This document shows positions 54,228 through 63,764 of a DNA stretch of 64,000 nucleotides, in pieces. The notes beneath the pieces were generated by a model. The model ran no database searches, was not told the origin of the DNA, and was given only the letters and a program-made list of their open reading frames with translations. Every line of letters starts with the position of its first letter. The first letter of the stretch is position 1. The position numbers were made by a program, and so were the translations under genes. Source of the DNA: Campylobacter massiliensis (GTDB lineage: Bacteria; Campylobacterota; Campylobacteria; Campylobacterales; Campylobacteraceae); NCBI RefSeq assembly GCF_014253065.1, contig NZ_JACLZK010000001.1:1292178-1356177 (forward strand). Reading direction: 5' to 3'.

Positions 54228-54446
54228 ATTTTATCTTAAATTTTGATCGCTTCGGGCGGTCAAATTTATCAAATTTAGATCGGCGTTTGAGGGCAAAGGC
54301 TGGTCAAATTTACCTGCATTTGATCAAATTTAAGTTACCGCCCGCCGTGCAAAATCCTCAAATTTTCTTTATTTTGCAGTCTGCTTTCATGCTTCAAATT
54401 TAGCCTAAAATCGCTAAAATATACAAAAATAATCAAAGGACGCAAG

Positions 54447-54929
54447 ATGAATCCAAAAGAGATCGCCGAGGAGCTCATCATAAAAATGATCAACGCCGCC
54501 GATCGCAAGCAAACCCAGCGCGTGCGCGAGTGCTTCGCCGACGTCGTATTCGTCGATCACTCGAGCCTAAACGGCATGCGCGGCGCGCTCGTGAGCGCGG
54601 ACGAGTTCGTGACGTCGTGGCAGCAGTTGCTCGAGGACGCGCAGACCTACGCTTCGCTTAGCAACTTTGAGCTATTGCCCGCGCAGGAGGGCATCAGCGC
54701 CGAGTGCCACGCGCACATGGTTTACACGGCGCCCGGCATCGAGCCGTGGGAGATATTTGGGCGTCAGATTTTTGAGATATTTAGGGTTTCGGGCGAATAC
54801 AAGATCACTTCGTTTCAGTTCGCCGCCGCCGTACAAAGGGGCAACAAAAACTTCCTAAAAGAGCTGCAAGCGCGTAAAAAACGCTCGAAACTCGGTCAAA
54901 TTTACGATAAATTTAGCGGGAAAAAGTGA
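54447..54929 (+). CDS. NTF2-like (SnoaL-type) protein
   Basis: The 160-residue protein fits the nuclear transport factor 2-like fold: N-terminal helix pair, then strands with VFVDHSSLNGMRG, ECHAHMVYTAPG and EIFRVSGEYKITSFQF. This fold occurs in many enzymes and binding proteins, so no specific function can be given. A basic C-terminus follows (ARKKRSKLGQIYDK). The start follows AAAGGACGCAAG. Confidence 0.65.
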   Translation: MNPKEIAEELIIKMINAADRKQTQRVRECFADVVFVDHSSLNGMRGALVSADEFVTSWQQLLEDAQTYASLSNFELLPAQEGISAECHAHMVYTAPGIEPWEIFGRQIFEIFRVSGEYKITSFQFAAAVQRGNKNFLKELQARKKRSKLGQIYDKFSGKK

Positions 54930-55035
54930 AATTTGATTTATGCGCGCGAGGCTTTGAACTGTAAATTTACGCCCAAATTTATCGGCAAAACCCGCACCGC
55001 AAAATGCTAATTTAGTTGCAAAAACCACAAGCCTG

Positions 55036-56025
55036 CTAAGCCGTCAAATTTGCCTCTTGCCTAAAAATATCAAGGTTCAAATTTAACTCGCCTATGATAG
55101 ATAAAAGTTCTGAAATTTCCTTTTTGATCCCCGCAGCATCCTCGAGACTAGGCGGTAGCGAAAAGAGCGTCGTCTCAAATTTATTTTTCGCTCCGTTTAA
55201 AAATAGGTAAAATTTATCGTCCATAAAAGCCGCACTTACGCCCATCTCTGCGGCGTATTTTATCTTTAGCTCGCGTAAGCGCTTCATAAACGCGGGCGTC
55301 AAAAGATATCTTGCTTCGACCTTGTCGTCCGTAAAAACCCTAAATTCATCGTTAAAAAGAGTATCATCCATCTGCTCTTTTTCGCCTAAAAATTTAGTAT
55401 TTAGAGTGCGGCTTGCCACTATCGTTTGCCCGCTAAATTTCTTGTGAAACTCGCAGACTAAAACCGAGCCACTAAAGGCTTGGGCATTGCTATATATTGT
55501 ATAGAAAGCCGTAGCGACAAAAAGGACTGCGGCTATTTCCGGAGAGCAGCCGGTGCCGGCGACGATAGTTCCGCCCGGTATCCTTATTGCTTCGCTTAAG
55601 CTAAATTTAACGCCGTTATAAATGCCGCTGATTTGATCTTCGGCGCGGAATTTATTTTGCGCATATATGCCTATCTTTTTAAATTCCTCACGGCTAATCC
55701 CTGCCGACGGTTCATAACTAAAAGCCTGGTTTATATCCGAAATAATGGTACGAATATAAACATCTTTGTAAAATTCCTCGTAAACCCATAATGGTTCAAT
55801 TACATTAGACCAAGTTGTCACCCATGAGACGATAAAAATTGGAATATAACCGATGATGATAAATATTACGCCTAATTCGCTTCTAAAAATTTTTTCCGCT
55901 ACGAAAATCCCGCTAAGCGGCAATATGGCTATAAAAAAGATCCCCAAAAATAGATACTTTGCAAATGCCAGCCTGCACTCTTTTTGCTTTTTTGCGGTTG
56001 CCTCTATCGCTTCGTTTATGTTCAA
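55036..56025 (-). CDS. DUF3137 membrane protein
   Basis: The protein of about 329 residues has two membrane segments near its N-terminus, and a C-terminal DUF3137-type domain with the conserved segments GQTIVASR and NDEFRVFTDDKVEARYLLTP followed by FMKRLREL. The function of DUF3137 is not known. I choose a TTG start (NINEAIEATAKKQKE) with AGAGGCAAAAT upstream; an ATG 15 codons earlier lacks a ribosome site. Confidence 0.8.
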   Translation of the reverse strand: MNINEAIEATAKKQKECRLAFAKYLFLGIFFIAILPLSGIFVAEKIFRSELGVIFIIIGYIPIFIVSWVTTWSNVIEPLWVYEEFYKDVYIRTIISDINQAFSYEPSAGISREEFKKIGIYAQNKFRAEDQISGIYNGVKFSLSEAIRIPGGTIVAGTGCSPEIAAVLFVATAFYTIYSNAQAFSGSVLVCEFHKKFSGQTIVASRTLNTKFLGEKEQMDDTLFNDEFRVFTDDKVEARYLLTPAFMKRLRELKIKYAAEMGVSAAFMDDKFYLFLNGAKNKFETTLFSLPPSLEDAAGIKKEISELLSIIGELNLNLDIFRQEANLTA

Positions 56026-56190
56026 ATTTTGCCTCTTTTGGAATTTTACGTTTAGAGCGAATTTTAACAAATTTTACGCCGTGAAGGTGCGGGTTTGGCG
56101 GACAAGCAGCTAAATTTAAAGAAAAATCGGTCAAATTTGACCGAAAATAAAAGAATTTAAGCCGAATCAAATCGGCTTAAAAATTTGAGT

Positions 56191-57027
56191 TTAGCGCAGA
56201 TATTTGACGTTAGCTTTGGCGCGGAGTTTGTTGAAGTATTCGCCGATGACGCGGTCTTGCTCGAGTTTATAAAGCGCGTTCATCGCCTCGTCTCTGACCT
56301 CGTCAAATTCAGGCATCGTTTGCCCCTTTTTAGATGCTACGTAAAACATCTCAAAGCCCTCTGGAGTCTGGAAAATTTGCGTGAAAGTGCCGTCGGGGGT
56401 CTGCTGAAATATCGTTCGTAGTTGAGGCGGGATCTGCTCGCTTTTTAGATCCAGCACGTCCATGTGCACGCTGTGGTTGGCGTTCATCGGAGAGCTGTGT
56501 CTGGCGGCCTCTAAAAGCTGCATCGAAGGCGCCACGTATCTAGTCACGCTCACGTCGGTAAAGTGCGCGAAAAGGTCGCGATTTTGCTCGAAATACGCTC
56601 TCGCGGCGTTTTCTGAGATGTTGATTTTAGCCTCGGCAAATATGCTTTGATATAGCTTTTCTTGTTTTATGCTTTTTGCCACGTCGTCTTTAAACTGCGA
56701 GTAGTCGCCACCCTTTGATAGCACGGCCGAGCGCAGGTCGGAGACGTTCATGCCGCTCTCGCTTGCGATCTTTTGCAGCCTTTGATTTAGCTCGTAGTCG
56801 CTGGCTTCGATTTTTAGGTTTTTGATCTGCGCAGTTTCTAGTCTATCGCGGATCAGTAAATTTAGCGCGTTTGCTTCGTTTGTTTGCAGCTGCGCGGCGG
56901 CTTTGCGCACTTCGTTTACGGTGATGGGTTCGTTTTCGATGATGACGGCTATGCCGTTTGAGATCTGGCTCGCGTTAGCCATACAAAAACTGAGAAAAAA
57001 CGCGGCGAATGAGATCTTTTTTAACAT
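56191..57027 (-). CDS. SurA-like periplasmic chaperone / peptidylprolyl isomerase
   Basis: The 278-residue protein has a signal peptide (cleavage near ANA-SQ), a SurA N-terminal chaperone module (about residues 25-150) and a single parvulin-like domain (about 160-250, including PDGTFTQIFQTPEGFEMFYV). It corresponds in position and size to C. jejuni Cj1289, a SurA-like chaperone for outer-membrane proteins next to gltX. Plausible clients include the autotransporter encoded at 27099. It diverges from gltX across an 87-base promoter region. Confidence 0.85.
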   Translation of the reverse strand: MLKKISFAAFFLSFCMANASQISNGIAVIIENEPITVNEVRKAAAQLQTNEANALNLLIRDRLETAQIKNLKIEASDYELNQRLQKIASESGMNVSDLRSAVLSKGGDYSQFKDDVAKSIKQEKLYQSIFAEAKINISENAARAYFEQNRDLFAHFTDVSVTRYVAPSMQLLEAARHSSPMNANHSVHMDVLDLKSEQIPPQLRTIFQQTPDGTFTQIFQTPEGFEMFYVASKKGQTMPEFDEVRDEAMNALYKLEQDRVIGEYFNKLRAKANVKYLR

Positions 57028-57114
57028 ATAAAACCTTTGTTTAAGTCTAAAGTAAATATAATTTGAGCATTATAACATTTTAAATTTAAGCGCAAGCTAT
57101 AAAGGTAAAATTTA

Positions 57115-58506
57115 ATGCAAAATTCACAAATAGTAACTAGATTTGCCCCCTCTCCGACCGGATATCTGCATATCGGCGGGCTTAGGACGGCGCTTTATAA
57201 CTACTTATACGCTAGAGCAAACGGCGGCAAATTTCTGCTGCGCATCGAAGATACCGATCTAAAACGCAACTCCGAGGAGGCCACGCAAGCGATAAAAGAG
57301 GCCTTTGCCTGGTGCGGACTGGATCACGACGGCGAGGTGACGTATCAGTCGCGTAGATTCGACGTTTATAAAGAGTACGTACAGAAGCTGCTAGCCGAGG
57401 GCAAAGCCTACAAATGCTACATGAGCAAAGACGAGCTAGACGCTCTGCGCGCCGAGCAAGAAGCGAGAAAAGAGAGACCCAAATACGACAATCGCTACCG
57501 CGAATTTACGGGTACTCCGCCTGCGGGAGTCGAGCCCGTCATCCGTATCAAAGCGCCTCTAAGCGGCGAGATCGTGATCAACGACGGCATCAAAGGCGAG
57601 GTTAAATTTAGAGTCGAGGATATCCTGGATGATTTTATCATCGCGCGCTCCGACGGCACGCCTACCTATAACTTCACCGTCGTGATAGACGATGCGCTGA
57701 TGGGCGTAACGGACGTCATCCGCGGCGACGATCATCTATCAAACACCCCGAAGCAAATCGTACTCTACGATGCGCTGGGCTTTAAAGCGCCGAAATTTTA
57801 CCACGTCGCGATGATAAACGGCGAGGACGGCAGCAAACTAAGCAAACGCCACGGCGCGACCGACGTGATGGAGTATAAGCGCATGGGTTATCTGCCCGAG
57901 GCTCTTTTAAATTTCCTCGTTCGCCTAGGCTGGAGCCACGGAAACGACGAAATTTTCGGTATGGACGATATGCTAAAGTACTTCGATCCGCACGATATAA
58001 ACAAGAGCTCAAGCACCTATAACGCAAGCAAGCTAGAGTGGCTAAACGCCCACTACATCAAGACTCTGCCGTACGAGAGGCTAGCAAGCGAGATGCTTGA
58101 ATTTGATATAGATTTTAAAGCGATGCCAAAGGGCGAAGTGCTGTTAAATTCATTGCGAGAACGCTCGAAAACGCTAGTTGAAATGAGTCAGAGCGCAAGA
58201 ACGATCATAAACGCTCCAAGCGCATACGACGAGAAAGCGTATACTAAATTTATCACGCCCGAAAGCAAGGAAAATTTGGCTAAATTTGCCGAAATTTTAG
58301 GCAAAAATTTAGACGCCAAGGGCTACGAGGAGATGACGGCTAAATTTTTAGAAACAAACGGCTTAAAGCTAAAAGACCTAGCTCAGGCGCTTCGCGTCGC
58401 GCTAACGGGAAATAGCGTAAGTCCGGGGATATTTGAGGTGCTCGAAGTTTTGGGCGCAGACGAGACGAAAAAACGAATAAAAAATATTTTAAAGGAGAAC
58501 AAATGA
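57115..58506 (+). CDS. gltX: Glutamyl-tRNA synthetase
   Basis: The 463-residue class I synthetase has [19 protein letters not shown] (HIGH-type) and [11 protein letters not shown] (KMSKS-type), with the C-terminal anticodon-binding domain. Campylobacter and Helicobacter carry two GluRS-like enzymes, one of which charges tRNA-Gln for later amidation; this copy matches the one next to surA in C. jejuni (gltX2). The stop overlaps the malic enzyme start (ATGA). Confidence 0.94.
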   Translation: MQNSQIVTRFAPSPTGYLHIGGLRTALYNYLYARANGGKFLLRIEDTDLKRNSEEATQAIKEAFAWCGLDHDGEVTYQSRRFDVYKEYVQKLLAEGKAYKCYMSKDELDALRAEQEARKERPKYDNRYREFTGTPPAGVEPVIRIKAPLSGEIVINDGIKGEVKFRVEDILDDFIIARSDGTPTYNFTVVIDDALMGVTDVIRGDDHLSNTPKQIVLYDALGFKAPKFYHVAMINGEDGSKLSKRHGATDVMEYKRMGYLPEALLNFLVRLGWSHGNDEIFGMDDMLKYFDPHDINKSSSTYNASKLEWLNAHYIKTLPYERLASEMLEFDIDFKAMPKGEVLLNSLRERSKTLVEMSQSARTIINAPSAYDEKAYTKFITPESKENLAKFAEILGKNLDAKGYEEMTAKFLETNGLKLKDLAQALRVALTGNSVSPGIFEVLEVLGADETKKRIKNILKENK

Positions 58507-59756
58507 CACACGTAACTAACGAAGAGGCGCTCGCGTATCATGAGGGCGGCAAGATAGAGATAAAAGTAAAAACCCCATGCGCCACGGCTAGAGACCTATC
58601 TATGGCGTACACGCCGGGCGTTGCGGTACCGTGCAAGCAGATCGAGGCCGACAACGAACTAGCCTACAAATACACAAACAAGGCAAATTTAGTAGCCGTC
58701 ATCACCGACGGTACAGCCGTGCTCGGTCTAGGCGACATCGGCGCGGTAGCGGGCAAGCCCGTGATGGAAGGCAAGGCAGTTTTGTTTAAAAAATTTGCAA
58801 ACGTAGACGCCTTTGACATCGAGCTAGACGAGCACGATCCAGATAAGATCGTAGAGATCTGCAAAGCCTTAGCTCCTACTTTCGGCGGTATAAATTTAGA
58901 AGATATCCGCGCTCCGAAGTGCTTTGAGATCGAGCGCAAGCTACAAGAAGCAGTCGATATCCCGGTCATGCACGACGATCAGCACGGCACGGCGATGATA
59001 ACAAGCGCGGGCATAATAAACGCGATGGAGATCTCCGGAAAAGACATCTCTAAAATCAAAATCGTAGTTAGCGGCGCGGGCGCTGCAGGTATCGCATGCG
59101 CGAAGATGTACAAGGCTCTGGGCGCCAAGCACATCGTGATGATCGACAGTAAAGGCGTCATACACAAAGGCCGCACCGATCTAACTCCGGAAAAGGTCGA
59201 ATTTGCCCTTGAAACCGCAGATAGAACGCTAGCAGATGCTATGAAGGGCGCGGATATGTTCCTAGGCCTTTCAAAACCAGGCGTCGTGACCAAGGAAATG
59301 GTCGCCTCTATGAACGATGAGCCGATTATTTTCGCGCTTGCCAACCCTACTCCGGAAATCTTCCCTGAAGACGTCGCTAGCGTGCGAAACGACGTGATGA
59401 TGGGAACCGGCCGCAGCGACTATCCGAACCAGGTAAATAACGTTCTTGGCTTTCCGTTTATATTCCGCGGCGCGCTAGACGTCAGAGCTAAAAAAATCAC
59501 CGAAAATATGAAAATGGCTGCGGCCCGCGCGCTTGCAAATTTGGCCAAAGAGCCCGTGCCTGCGGAGGTTTGCGCGGCGTTTGGCGTAAAAGAGCTAAAA
59601 TTCGGCAAAGACTACATCATACCAAAACCGTTTGACAAACGCGTCCTAACGGCGGTCGCTCCTGCGGTAGCGCAAGCAGCGGTCGACGACGGCGTAGCTA
59701 GAGTGAAGGATTTTGACGTCAAAGCCTATACCGAAAAGCTAGCAAAGGGTCTGTAA
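58503..59756 (+). CDS. Malic enzyme (malate dehydrogenase, decarboxylating)
   Basis: Converts malate to pyruvate and CO2 with NAD(P)H formation. The 417-residue short-form enzyme has the N-terminal catalytic Tyr/Lys region ([10 protein letters not shown]), [22 protein letters not shown] and the Rossmann segment [20 protein letters not shown]. It lacks the phosphotransacetylase domain of E. coli MaeB. Cofactor preference cannot be set. It is coupled to gltX by ATGA, and its stop directly abuts the upp ATG. Confidence 0.94.
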   Translation: MTHVTNEEALAYHEGGKIEIKVKTPCATARDLSMAYTPGVAVPCKQIEADNELAYKYTNKANLVAVITDGTAVLGLGDIGAVAGKPVMEGKAVLFKKFANVDAFDIELDEHDPDKIVEICKALAPTFGGINLEDIRAPKCFEIERKLQEAVDIPVMHDDQHGTAMITSAGIINAMEISGKDISKIKIVVSGAGAAGIACAKMYKALGAKHIVMIDSKGVIHKGRTDLTPEKVEFALETADRTLADAMKGADMFLGLSKPGVVTKEMVASMNDEPIIFALANPTPEIFPEDVASVRNDVMMGTGRSDYPNQVNNVLGFPFIFRGALDVRAKKITENMKMAAARALANLAKEPVPAEVCAAFGVKELKFGKDYIIPKPFDKRVLTAVAPAVAQAAVDDGVARVKDFDVKAYTEKLAKGL

Positions 59757-60383
59757 ATGAAAAACGTCAGGCTCATCTCTCATCCGCTCATCGAGCACAA
59801 ACTAGCGATTTTAAGGGATAAAAACACTGAGCCGTTTCAGTTTAGGATGCTCGTGGACGAGATCAGCCACCTGATGATATTTGAGGCGACTAGGGATCTG
59901 GCGTTGCGCGACGTGAGCGTGCAGACTCCGGTCGCCCAGGCCCAGGCCAAAAAGCTCGCGACAAAGGTGATGATTTGCCCTATTTTGCGAGCGGCTCTGG
60001 GTATGCTAGATAGCGTATTTACGATCATTCCCGATGCTAGCGTGGGCTTTTTGGGCTTTCAGCGAAACGAAAAGACCGCGGAGGCTGAGTTTTTCTACGC
60101 CAAGCTGCCTCGCGACGCCAAAAACCGCCTAGCCATCATCATCGATCCGATGTTCGCTACCGGCGGTACGGCTATCGACGCGGTTAAGTTTTTACGCGAG
60201 AACGGCATAAAGCAGATCAAATTTATCTCCATCATCGCAGCTCCAGAAGGTTTAAAGCGCTTTAGCGAAGTTTACCCGGACGTCGAGGTCTATACGGCTG
60301 CGATCGACGAGCGACTAAACGAGAAAAACTACATCGTGCCGGGTCTTGGCGACGCGGGCGATAGGGTGTTTAATACGCTTTAA
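59757..60383 (+). CDS. upp: Uracil phosphoribosyltransferase
   Basis: Makes UMP from uracil and PRPP. The 208-residue protein has PILRAALGMLDSV, the PRPP loop IIIDPMFATGGTAIDA and the C-terminal uracil-binding segment VPGLGDAGDRVF. It follows the malic enzyme without a gap, as in C. jejuni. Functionally linked to the uracil permease at 544-1785. Confidence 0.96.
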   Translation: MKNVRLISHPLIEHKLAILRDKNTEPFQFRMLVDEISHLMIFEATRDLALRDVSVQTPVAQAQAKKLATKVMICPILRAALGMLDSVFTIIPDASVGFLGFQRNEKTAEAEFFYAKLPRDAKNRLAIIIDPMFATGGTAIDAVKFLRENGIKQIKFISIIAAPEGLKRFSEVYPDVEVYTAAIDERLNEKNYIVPGLGDAGDRVFNTL

Positions 60384-60602
60384 ATTTGACAAACCGGGAC
60401 GGCACATTTAGCTTGCTCCAAATTTGACCGAATTTGACTGCGATCTATGCGGTTGGATTCGGCTTTTGCCGAGTCAAATTTGACGCAAAATTACTCTCAT
60501 CTTTACGGCGCGAAATCATCAAATTTGGATTTTGTCCGTACAAATTTGACGGCAAATTTAACCCCGAAGCAAGCACTTCAAATTTATTCCAAAAGGTCTT
60601 TT

Positions 60603-61136
60603 TTGAACAAACAACTACTTAGAAACGTCATCTTGCCGCTGGCTGTTTTGTTACTCGCGGCGCTGTTTAAATTTATTATCCCAGATAGCAGCTCAACCGC
60701 CCCGAAACAAAATCAGCCGCAAAGCGAATTTATAGGCGGCAGCGCAGAGAAAAATGTAGCCACCACGCCTTCCGCAAACGTCGTAAAGGACGGCACTTAC
60801 ACCTCAAAAGACGAGGTTGCGGCGTATATTTATAAATTCGGCGGGTTGCCGCGAAATTTCATCACCAAAAAAGATGCGATCGCGCTCGGATGGGACGCTA
60901 AAAGCGGCAATCTATGGCAAGTCACTGACAAAAAAAGTATCGGCGGCGACCGCTTTTCAAATAGAGAAAAAAGGTTACCCGAAGCTAGCGGGCGCAAGTG
61001 GTTTGAGTGCGATATCGGATACCGTGGAGGACGACGCGGAGCCGAGCGTATCGTGTTTTCTAGCGACGGGCTGATCTACTACACGCCCGATCATTATGAG
61101 AACTTTTATCTACTTTTTGAGCGGAGGCGGCAGTGA
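60603..61136 (+). CDS. Barnase-like secreted or membrane-anchored ribonuclease
   Basis: The C-terminal 105 residues align with barnase from Bacillus amyloliquefaciens. Conserved segments are LPRNFITKKDAIALGW, KSIGGDRFSNREKRLP and PDHYENF. All catalytic residues have counterparts: barnase Lys27, Glu73 (WFECDI), Arg83, Arg87 and His102 (DHY). A TTG start preceded by AAAAGGTC gives an N-terminal hydrophobic segment (residues about 8-25), then a Ser/Pro/Gln-rich linker, so the RNase is exported or anchored outside. An upstream ATG frame adds 52 unconvincing residues. The barstar gene overlaps the stop (GTGA). Confidence 0.88.
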   Translation: MNKQLLRNVILPLAVLLLAALFKFIIPDSSSTAPKQNQPQSEFIGGSAEKNVATTPSANVVKDGTYTSKDEVAAYIYKFGGLPRNFITKKDAIALGWDAKSGNLWQVTDKKSIGGDRFSNREKRLPEASGRKWFECDIGYRGGRRGAERIVFSSDGLIYYTPDHYENFYLLFERRRQ

Positions 61137-61399
61137 AAATCATAACTCTAAACGGCGCGAAAATGCGCGAGAAAACGGCGGCCTTTGAGTATCTGGCGCG
61201 AAAATTCGGCCTAGGCCCCGAGATAAAAAACCTCGACGCGCTTTACGACGCGCTCGGCGAGATAAACGAACCTACGCAAATCAAACTAAAAAATCACTCC
61301 TCTCTTGCCGCGCTAGGGGGTTATGCAGACGATCTGATCGCCGTTTTTACCGACCTTACGGAGGAAAACGAGCGGGTCAAATTTGAGATTTTGTCTTGA
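61133..61399 (+). CDS. Barstar-family ribonuclease inhibitor
   Basis: The 88-residue protein aligns with barstar throughout: ITLNGAKMR at the start, KNLDALYDAL in the middle and EILS at the end. Barstar Asp35 and Asp39, which plug the barnase active site, are conserved; Glu76 is Asp. The Tyr29-Tyr30-Gly31 loop is changed and one residue shorter. It starts at GTG overlapping the RNase stop, so inhibitor is made with the enzyme and protects the cell before export. Confidence 0.88.
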   Translation: MKIITLNGAKMREKTAAFEYLARKFGLGPEIKNLDALYDALGEINEPTQIKLKNHSSLAALGGYADDLIAVFTDLTEENERVKFEILS

Positions 61400-61802
61400 G
61401 TTTTTGCCTTTCGTGCGGTAAATTTTAGGTCAAATTTGCGGGTTTAGGCGCCGCAGCTTTTAAAATTTAACTATCTAAAGTTCGTATGCTCTAAATTTGA
61501 GAGTATGTTACTGTGACGCGGATGCGCGAACGCTAGTCAAATTTACCCCGCACGGAGCCCCGCCCGTAATAAAACACGCAAAAGCCGACAATCTAAACCA
61601 AATTACTCCGCATTTACTTCCGTATATTTTACGCGCCGTTGCCGCTAGCCTTAACCCGTTTTTAGGCTTTTGATGATATAATTTCTCAAAAATAAGACTT
61701 TTGCGGTTTGAGGCGAGTTTAAAAAAATAGCAAATTTAATCAGCTTAAATTTAACGTCCCAAAAGCGCAAATGCTCTAAAATTTATCAAAAAAGGAGCCA
61801 AA
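61400..61802. other. Spacer between barstar and oxidoreductase genes
   Basis: AT-rich and without a supported gene. CTCTAAATTTGAGAG at 61490-61504 is a palindromic stem with no T tract. TATAAT at 61677-61682 likely serves the next gene. Confidence 0.5.
61677..61682 (+). promoter_or_regulatory. Putative -10 box for the 61803 gene
   Basis: TATAAT preceded by TGATGA, about 120 bases before the start codon. Confidence 0.45.
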
Positions 61803-62351
61803 ATGAAAACATTAGTAGTTTTATCTCACCCAAATTTCGCCGCTTCTCGCCTAAACAAGGCGCTGGCAAACGCCGCTAAAAGTGCTGGCGCCGAGGTTCG
61901 CCACCTAGAGGGACTATACGGCACCGACGCCCTTAAAATCGACGTCGCAGCGGAGCAGGAGGCGTTTTTGCGCGCCGATCGCATCGTGTTTTTATTTCCG
62001 ATGATGGGCTTTAACGTACCGTCAATGCTAAAGGCCTACATCGACTACGTGCTAAGCCGCGGCTTTGCCTACGGACAGGGTGCGAAGATCGCGGGCAAAC
62101 AGCTGCAAATCGCCGTGAGCACGGGCGGCGGGCTAGGCGAATACTCCAAACACGGCGCGATCAAATTTAGCCTAAACGAGATTTTGCTGCCGCTTCAGTG
62201 CTGCGCGGACTTTTGTGAGCTCGTTTACGGGCGCATCTTTGCTAGCTGCGGCGTGGAGCCGGGCGTGCCCGATAGCGCGATAGAGGCGCATGCGGCGAGA
62301 TTTACGAAGCTCTTAAACGACGAGCTTGAAGAGCACGAATACCAAATTTAA
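61803..62351 (+). CDS. NAD(P)H-dependent oxidoreductase (flavodoxin-like fold)
   Basis: The 182-residue protein matches the KefF/MdaB/NQO-type quinone reductases: FMN-binding LVVLSHPNFAASRLNKAL at the start, ADRIVFLFPMMGFNVPSMLKAYID in the middle (as positions 57-80) and STGGGLGEYSKHG. These reduce quinones or act as regulatory subunits of Kef potassium channels. RBS AAAAAAGGAGCCAAA. It stands alone. Confidence 0.85.
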   Translation: MKTLVVLSHPNFAASRLNKALANAAKSAGAEVRHLEGLYGTDALKIDVAAEQEAFLRADRIVFLFPMMGFNVPSMLKAYIDYVLSRGFAYGQGAKIAGKQLQIAVSTGGGLGEYSKHGAIKFSLNEILLPLQCCADFCELVYGRIFASCGVEPGVPDSAIEAHAARFTKLLNDELEEHEYQI

Positions 62352-62761
62352 CGAAGCAAAACAGCCCAGCCTTGAGCCCAAATTTGCACCGCTAGCGGCG
62401 ATTTCCTATGCGGAGTCGCCGCTTTTCAAATTTAGCCTTAAAAGATAGCTTCGGAACTAAAGCTAGATGGGAAGCTCGGCGCGTTTTGGCGGTTTTTCAT
62501 CGTCGCCTTTTGGGAATGAGCTTTCTGAGTGACCGAGACCCGCACCTTTTTGTTGCTTTGCTTTGGAGTGGGCGCATTTTGCGGCGCGAATCGGTTAAAT
62601 TTGCGCTATCGTAGCAAGGCTCACAAGCCGCGTCTTTTTGACCAGGACTATGATTTGGATTTTACGAAAATTTATTTTTACAGACTTGGTTTTTGGTTTT
62701 AAATTTAGCACGTTTCGCCGCGTTTTAAAACGGCGCAAATCCTTATAAATTCGGAGTTTTT
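62352..62761. other. Spacer between oxidoreductase gene and mqnA
   Basis: It contains the motif CGAGACCCGCACCTTTTTG near 62533-62551 and a CACAAGCCGCGTCTTTTT stretch near 62621-62638 resembling the end of a fold-back element, but no second arm. The 68-codon open frame at 62408-62614 has no ribosome site and is not supported. Confidence 0.4.
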
Positions 62762-63460
62762 ATGATTTTTGGCAAGATTGATTATCTAAATTTGCTTCCT
62801 TTTCACGTATTTTTAAAGCGCTCGCGCCTAAGCTCTCAGGATAAAAAAATCATCGAATTTAAAAAAGGGGTGCCTAGCAAACTAAACCGCGATCTACGCT
62901 GCCGTAGGATCGACGCCGCCGTGATATCAAGCATCGAAAGCCGCAAAAAGCGCTATAAAAAGGTGAGCCTGGGCATCGTAGCTAAGGGCGGCGTCAAAAG
63001 CGTGCTCGTGCGAAAGGGCACCGCCGCGCGCCCGGATCCAGCGTCTGCGAGCTCAAACGCGCTAGCCGGAGTGCTGGGGCTTGAGGGCGAGGTACTCATC
63101 GGCGACCGCGCGCTAAAGGCGTATCTGCGGGAGGGCGAGGAGGCGTTTTACGACCTGGGGCGGGCATGGCGCGAGCGGACGGGCTTGCCGTTTGTTTTCG
63201 GGCGATTTTCCTGCGTGAAGGGGCGCGGCGCGTATGAGCGGCTGGCGCGCGAGTTTTTGCGAGCAAATGTCAAAATCCCAAACTACATCCTCGCCAAATA
63301 CGCCCAAACTAGGGGCATCAGCGCGGATGATATCAAATGGTATCTCAAATTTATCAGCTACGAAATCGGCGCGAAAGAGCAAAAGGCGCTGCGGATATTT
63401 TTCAAAGAAGCGCGAAAAAACGGACGCACGGCGAAGCTTTTGGCGCAAGGCGAGCGGTAA
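62762..63460 (+). CDS. mqnA: Chorismate dehydratase MqnA (futalosine pathway)
   Basis: Converts chorismate to 3-[(1-carboxyvinyl)oxy]benzoate, the entry step of futalosine-type menaquinone synthesis. The 232-residue protein starts IFGKIDYLNLLPFHVFL and has GVPSKLNRDLRCRRIDAAVISSIES (as residues 39-63) and FYDLGRAWRERTGLPFVFG, all typical. Campylobacter uses menaquinone as its main respiratory quinone. It carries unusually many Arg/Lys residues in the C-terminal half. Confidence 0.9.
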   Translation: MIFGKIDYLNLLPFHVFLKRSRLSSQDKKIIEFKKGVPSKLNRDLRCRRIDAAVISSIESRKKRYKKVSLGIVAKGGVKSVLVRKGTAARPDPASASSNALAGVLGLEGEVLIGDRALKAYLREGEEAFYDLGRAWRERTGLPFVFGRFSCVKGRGAYERLAREFLRANVKIPNYILAKYAQTRGISADDIKWYLKFISYEIGAKEQKALRIFFKEARKNGRTAKLLAQGER

Positions 63461-63764
63461 GCGCAAATTTACTCTAACGCGCCGCTTTTAAATTTGCCTT
63501 TTTATCTCAGGCGGTTTTCGCGGTCGCTTCAAATGCCGCAGTTTAAAGCCTAACCGCCGCGCAACGCTAAGTTTTAACCTCGCTAAGCGGCGATCGCGTT
63601 TTTTAGAAGCTAGCAAGATCCCGTCAAATTTGAAATTTGACGACCAAATTTACGGCTAATCTCGTCAAATTTAGCCCACTTAAATTTTAAATTTACGCCG
63701 CCGCTAGCTCAAATTTTATTCGGCCGAATTTATATTTTGGCTTCGTCTTTGCGGCTCGATTATT
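63461..63764. other. Spacer between convergent mqnA and edge gene
   Basis: CGTCAAATTTGAAATTTGACG at 63622-63642 is a 21-base palindrome suitable for a bidirectional stop, but T tracts are missing. Nothing else is seen. Confidence 0.4.

Noticed and set aside
61480..61620. Possible tRNA in the GC-rich spacer
   Set aside because: No cloverleaf can be drawn; the T-loop GTTCRANNC and acceptor pairing are absent.
62408..62614. 68-codon plus-strand frame before mqnA
   Set aside because: No ribosome binding site, Arg-rich composition expected from GC-rich noncoding DNA, and it spans a repeat motif.
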